The notes beneath the pieces are model-generated. The model was not told where the DNA came from. It made no database searches and worked only from the letters and a program-made list of their open reading frames with translations. DNA of 23,402 nt, from assembly GCA_903911455.1 (NCBI GenBank), contig CAIWDQ010000382.1, positions 1 through 23,402 of the forward strand. The letters are read 5' to 3'. The position numbers and the translations under genes are program-made. Position 1 is the first letter of the stretch, and each line of letters opens with the position of its first letter. The stretch comes from an uncultured bacterium (GTDB lineage Bacteria; Bacteroidota; Bacteroidia; Bacteroidales; JACABE01). This document shows positions 21,542 to 23,402 of the stretch, piece after piece.

Positions 21542-21823
21542 AGAGCATCTTAAGCACTTAAGATACGACCGTACACTTGTATCAGAGCATCTCATCTGCT
21601 TGAGGTACGACCGTACACATGTACAAGAGCATCTCATCTGCTTAAGATACGACCGTACACTTGTACAAGAGCATCTCATCTGCTTAAGATACGACCGTAC
21701 ACTTGTACAAGAGCATCTCATCTGCTTAAGATACGACCGTACACATGTACAAGAGCATCTCATCTGCTTAAGATACGACTATACACATGTACAAGAGCAT
21801 CTCATCTGCTTGAGATACGACTT
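21542..21823. repeat. 42-bp minisatellite, seven copies
   Basis: Unit starts at 21542, 21584, 21626, 21668, 21710, 21752 and 21794 (the last partial). Each begins agagcatct and contains gatacgaccgtacac or a close variant. Copies 3 and 4 are identical; copy 1 is divergent and holds a perfect inverted repeat atcttaag/cttaagat. There is no variable spacer. The period is a multiple of three, which keeps frames open on both strands, but no signal or start supports coding. The rest of 21385-22011 holds only short hairpins and no gene. Confidence 0.92.
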
Positions 21824-21916
21824 ACAATCTTATTTGTTAAGTACATATGCTTTAAGAACATATTTGTAAGAAAAAATCTTCTATCTTAAAAAACTAAGAT
21901 ATCTCTATTAAAATAA

Positions 21917-21950
21917 AAAGTCGTACCCAGTTTCCATTGGATACGACTTT
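21917..21950 (-). terminator. Hairpin terminator after the 324-aa gene
   Basis: A perfect 9-bp stem (aaagtcgta 21917-21925 with tacgacttt 21942-21950) around a 16-nt loop, with A/T runs on both sides. It is 62 bp after the stop of the - strand gene at 22012. Its tacgac half is shared with the adjacent minisatellite unit. Confidence 0.55.
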
Positions 21951-22011
21951 ATATTTAATATGTATTGAATTATGTTTTGACTTAGCTACAATTGCTTTCT
22001 CTTTATAACTC

Positions 22012-22986
22012 TTATTTTACCATTATCTTTACAACTAATAATTTTGTTCCATTTCTATTTCCGATAATAAGATACTTGTTTAAAGGACTTCCCATTTCTT
22101 CGGAAGTTAATACGACTTTACCACCATTTTTGGGAACAAATAAACAACTCAAAGGCATCACTTCATCAGGAGTTTGTGCAGGAAAATAGTAAGCATCATC
22201 CTCAGAAGGATTTTCTAAAGTAACTGTTTGTCCAGGACCAAAAGAAGCACCTGAATCTACTTGTGAAGATGGATCAACACTTACGATCAACTTATCGCTT
22301 TTATCAGTAGTTTTATGTGTACTTGGTGTAAATAAAACACTATCTTCGAAATATACATAGTTTTCTTCAGGATTAGTATTGTCGTCTAAACAAATAGTAT
22401 GACGGTTAATATCCAATTGATCAATCATCTGATCTAAAACTACATCATACACAGGTTTGTTGCCTTTTACATTACTTGCTAAGCCGGTTTGTAATAGTCT
22501 GGCAGCATTAAAATCAGTATAACATCCATCAATAAGAGTTTTCATATCAACACCCAACTCTGTAACGTTAGTAGTAACAATTGTTTGAACAGTAGTAATA
22601 ATAAGATAAGCATTCTCCATTTTTATATGGTTATAATCATATTGTCCATTATTAAAAAGTTGAATGTAAATAGGAGAATTTACGCCAAGTTTATCAAAAG
22701 CTCTTGCTTGTAATTTACGCATTGCCTTTTTAAAATTATTTATAGCAGATTTCACTTCCTTGGTTTCGGCAATACGTTGCCCTGTTTTAAAAGATTTATC
22801 TGTGGTTTTAGCAAACATTGAGTCGTATAATGCTTGCGTTGCAGCAATAAGTGGAATCAAAATAGGTCTTAAGATCACCCTCATTTTCATTGCCTGAATG
22901 TGTAGATATATAAATATCTGCACTTTGTTTCTTCCAAATCTCCTAAGGAAATCGAAAGGATTGTCAAAAAAACGGTTTACTGACAT
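22012..22986 (-). CDS. Protein of unknown function (324 aa)
   Basis: A 324-residue protein. N-terminal 35 residues are aromatic and basic (VNRFFDNPFDFLRRFGRNKV). A helical region follows (LRPILIPLIAATQALYDSMF, VKSAINNFKKAMRKLQARAF), then a mixed middle part. The C-terminal ~70 residues (GPGQTVTLENPSEDDAYYF, KVVLTSEEMGSPLNKYLIIGN) are beta-like. No signal peptide or catalytic motif is visible. Start 22986 is chosen for its A/T-rich leader; Met33 or Met35 are alternatives. A promoter at 23101-23130 is well placed. The family was not recognised. Confidence 0.55.
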   Translation of the reverse strand: MSVNRFFDNPFDFLRRFGRNKVQIFIYLHIQAMKMRVILRPILIPLIAATQALYDSMFAKTTDKSFKTGQRIAETKEVKSAINNFKKAMRKLQARAFDKLGVNSPIYIQLFNNGQYDYNHIKMENAYLIITTVQTIVTTNVTELGVDMKTLIDGCYTDFNAARLLQTGLASNVKGNKPVYDVVLDQMIDQLDINRHTICLDDNTNPEENYVYFEDSVLFTPSTHKTTDKSDKLIVSVDPSSQVDSGASFGPGQTVTLENPSEDDAYYFPAQTPDEVMPLSCLFVPKNGGKVVLTSEEMGSPLNKYLIIGNRNGTKLLVVKIMVK

Positions 22987-23100
22987 AAATTTAAATTATT
23001 TAAATAGTCGTCTAAACCCTACTTATACATTTTGGAAGAAAACTATTGTTAAAATTAGTTCTTAAAATTTACGGATGTAAGGGACCGTTTATTCTGGGTG

Positions 23101-23130
23101 CAAAATTAATAATTTTATTTTGATTACAAA
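23101..23130 (-). promoter_or_regulatory. Promoter for the 324-aa gene
   Basis: Reading the - strand: TTTG (23130-23127), 18 bp, then TAATTTTG (23108-23101), a good match to the Bacteroidota consensus. It would give a 5' leader of about 110 nt before 22986. Confidence 0.6.
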
Positions 23131-23236
23131 ACATTTATTTGTTTTTTTATGAACAAATGGAGGTAAAATTTTTTAAGTATGAGTTAATACACTACAATCT
23201 TGCTTACTTATGACATATTATTTGTTTTAAAATAAT

Positions 23237-23244
23237 TACTTTTG
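23237..23244 (+). promoter_or_regulatory. Possible divergent promoter (-7 box)
   Basis: TACTTTTG matches TAnnTTTG on the + strand, 29 bp before the ATG at 23273. No well-spaced TTTG -33 element is seen upstream, so support is partial. Confidence 0.4.
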
Positions 23245-23272
23245 CAGGAAAAATTATAAATAAATAAAAACC

Positions 23273-23402
23273 ATGATTGTAGATTGTATCGAAAACTCTT
23301 ATCAATCCTAATATCCGCAAGCTAGTTATTAACAAAAGTCATCAAAATATTGTGCAAAAGTATCTTGCACAATATTTGACAACTGGAAAATTTCACCTAA
23401 TT
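23273..23402 (+). CDS. Partial gene at right edge, apparent +1 frame break
   Basis: An ATG at 23273 with an A-rich leader (TAAATAAAAACC) opens a 12-codon frame (MIVDCIENSYQS, TAA). From 23283 the next frame (+1) is open to the window end for 40 codons and reads like protein: KTLINPNIRKLVINKSHQ, then NIVQKYLAQYLTTGKFHLI. It has no start codon of its own. A one-base difference at the A-run of gaaaactc (23292-23295) would join the two. This may be a real frameshift, a sequencing error, or a leader peptide followed by chance coding. The family was not recognised. Confidence 0.35.
23345..23377. repeat. Perfect 13-bp inverted repeat
   Basis: aaatattgtgcaa (23345-23357) and its reverse complement (23365-23377), separated by 7 nt. 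It could be an operator, a hairpin or a chance structure; it overlaps the putative partial gene. Confidence 0.75.

Noticed and set aside
21542..21823. CRISPR array
   Set aside because: Copies are contiguous with no unique spacers, and no cas-like gene is in the window.
21521..21869. Open frames of 80 and 89 codons on both strands with 14-residue repeats
   Set aside because: Both come from the 42-bp tandem array, whose period is a multiple of three and so keeps frames open; there is no signal, leader or composition of a real protein.
1..23402. tRNA, rRNA or known riboswitch
   Set aside because: No cloverleaf or conserved rRNA stretch was noticed on reading; a covariance search was not possible here.

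Overview
The window is AT-rich (roughly one third G+C by eye) and looks like a Bacteroidota chromosome carrying the late half of a contractile-tailed (Mu/P2-like) prophage. Four things point to Bacteroidota. Promoters match the TTTG / TAnnTTTG consensus of that phylum, start codons are preceded by A/T-rich leaders and not Shine-Dalgarno sites, secreted proteins carry short signal peptides ending in AQ, and the tail contains DUF2586-type sheath and DUF6046-type proteins typical of phages of this phylum. No genus can be named.

Positions 1-18.7 kb are one long + strand virion operon that enters already running from the left; terminase, portal and early genes are outside. Order: prohead protease with scaffold-like tail (32), major capsid (1130), tail-terminator-like (2209), small membrane protein (2655), exported protein (2931), repeat-invaded structural protein (3420), sheath (4020), tube (5233), tail assembly chaperone with a frameshifted extension (5707-6179), tape measure (6226), DUF6046-like protein (7914), hub (8594), lysis cassette of holin-like, M15-type endolysin and single-gene spanin (9608-10895), spike (10895), gp25-like wedge (11437), LysM protein (11754), fibre block (12090-15605), J-like wedge (15617), I-like protein (16425), H-like fibre (16930). 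A hairpin cluster (17695-17807) separates these from a D12-class adenine methyltransferase (17873), probably an accessory cargo gene. After a terminator at 18676-18703 the prophage seems to end near 18.77 kb inside a host gene for a secreted protein, leaving only the first ~65 codons of that gene.

From ~18.77 kb the sequence is host DNA, with genes on the - strand. It holds the truncated secreted protein and a probable operon driven from ~21.37 kb (an N-terminal relic of a paralogue, an unknown exported protein, a TlpA-like thioredoxin lipid-carrier-type fusion). Beyond that lie a seven-copy 42-bp minisatellite (21542-21823), an unknown 324-aa gene, and a probable divergent gene running off the right edge.

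The most unusual feature is the invasion of the phage operon by short host-type repeats. Heptamer/octamer/nonamer tandem repeats sit directly upstream of many start codons. Three different palindromic or REP-like repeat families are translated in frame inside one virion gene (3420-4016). Other points worth a second look are a tail-chaperone frameshift without a canonical slippery site, a capsid protein with a signal-peptide-like N-terminus, a candidate unimolecular spanin, and a 22-bp-spaced direct repeat at the presumed right end of the prophage.
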